Origin: an uncultured Opitutia bacterium
Lineage (GTDB): Bacteria > Verrucomicrobiota > Verrucomicrobiia > Opitutales > UBA953
Assembly: GCA_903853185.1 (NCBI GenBank)
Contig: CAINSX010000060.1
Coordinates: 1 to 12,477 of the forward strand
Direction of reading: 5' to 3'
DNA length: 12,477 nucleotides
The notes beneath the pieces were generated by a model. That model was not told the origin of the DNA, did not search any database, and worked only from the letters and a program-made list of their open reading frames with translations. Within the stretch, counting starts at the first letter, position 1, and each line of letters begins with the position of its first letter. This document shows, one piece after another, positions 12,004-12,477 of the stretch. The position numbers and the translations under genes are program-made.

Positions 12004-12477
12004 ATGTCCCAACTGAACCGCCGTTCGTTCCTGAAGAACACCGTCCTTGCCGGCGCTATCCTCGGTTTCCCTTCCATCATCCCGGCTTCCGCGCTCGGCA
12101 AGGATGGCACGGTCGCCCCGAGCAATCGCCTCCAGCTCGTCGGCCTCGGCCTCAAGGCGCAGGGCGGCGGCGACATGCGTCAGTTGATGTCCAAGAAGGG
12201 CGTCCAGGTCATCGCAGTCTGCGACGTCGATCGCCGCGTGCTGAAGTCCTCTTCCGAAGCCGTGGTGAAGAAGGGTATGGCCGCTCCGAAGGAGTACACC
12301 GATTTCCGCGAGCTCCTCGCGAAGGAAAAGCCCGATGCCGCCGTCCACGGCCTGCCGGACCACTGGCACGGCGTCATCAGCTGCGCGCTCCTCCGCGCCG
12401 GCATCGACGTCTATGGCGAGAAGCCGCTCGCGAAGACCTGGGCCGAAGGCAAGGCCATCGCCGACGCGGTGAAGGAG
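12004..12477 (+). CDS. Tat-exported Gfo/Idh/MocA family oxidoreductase, 5' part
   Basis: ATG 12004 starts 158 codons that run off the right edge. The N-terminus has a twin-arginine signal: NRRSFLK (residues 5-11) and a hydrophobic stretch to about 'IIPASALG'. A Rossmann NAD(P)-binding domain follows: beta strand 'LQLVGLGLKAQGGGD' (a variant of GxGxxG), acidic end of the second strand 'VIAVCDVD', then PDHWH (about residues 118-122, as in many Gfo/Idh/MocA proteins) and the family motif EKPLAKT near 140-146. Tat export suggests the protein folds with its cofactor in the cytoplasm and works in the periplasm. Exported members of this family in PVC bacteria are thought to oxidise or modify sugars. 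The C-terminal substrate domain is outside the window, so specificity cannot be judged. Confidence 0.92.
   Translation, partial: MSQLNRRSFLKNTVLAGAILGFPSIIPASALGKDGTVAPSNRLQLVGLGLKAQGGGDMRQLMSKKGVQVIAVCDVDRRVLKSSSEAVVKKGMAAPKEYTDFRELLAKEKPDAAVHGLPDHWHGVISCALLRAGIDVYGEKPLAKTWAEGKAIADAVKE

Overview
This is a GC-rich bacterial window that most resembles Verrucomicrobiota, probably an Opitutae-type lineage. The pointers are a planctomycete/verrucomicrobial-type multidomain c-type cytochrome with the PVC-specific heme-binding C-terminus, a ThuA-like protein, a Tat-exported Gfo/Idh/MocA oxidoreductase, a HEAT-repeat exported protein, and a general lack of Shine-Dalgarno sites. The assignment is from gene content and style, not from a marker gene.

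Layout, left to right. A GH20-type glycosidase gene runs leftward off the window (1-1360, minus). Divergent from it is a 1022-residue exported propeller/HEAT/cytochrome protein (1480-4548, plus). After a 476-base spacer come metK (5025-6206) and ahcY (6253-7668), 46 bases apart and probably one operon for S-adenosylmethionine synthesis and S-adenosylhomocysteine removal. Then come a divergent-looking tRNA-Trp(CCA) gene on the minus strand (8055-8128), a fatty acid hydroxylase/sterol desaturase-family membrane enzyme (8298-9443, plus), an exported HEAT-repeat protein (9626-10402, plus), an exported ThuA-like protein (10792-11574, minus), and the start of a Tat-exported Gfo/Idh/MocA oxidoreductase (12004 to the right edge, plus).

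The most unusual content is between the genes. Every longer spacer is assembled from the same small set of repeated modules: a hairpin that starts at or just after the stop codon; one of two linkers (one containing the CACGTG palindrome, the other built on TGCCAGCA words); a strong terminator with a TACG/TGCG loop and TTTTTGTTTGG tail; a 33-base module; a 54-base two-armed palindrome; and a CCGGTTTCCCTTTGAG module. CCCTA-type hexamer tracts abut two start codons. Hairpin stems differ in sequence between copies but keep pairing, which suggests selection for structure. These modules also create spurious open frames.

Functionally, the exported oxidoreductase, the ThuA-like protein, the exported cytochrome and the glycosidase would fit glycan or sugar oxidation with electrons passed to a c-type heme. 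That link is inference from families and proximity; the genes are on both strands and separated by terminators, so they are not one operon.
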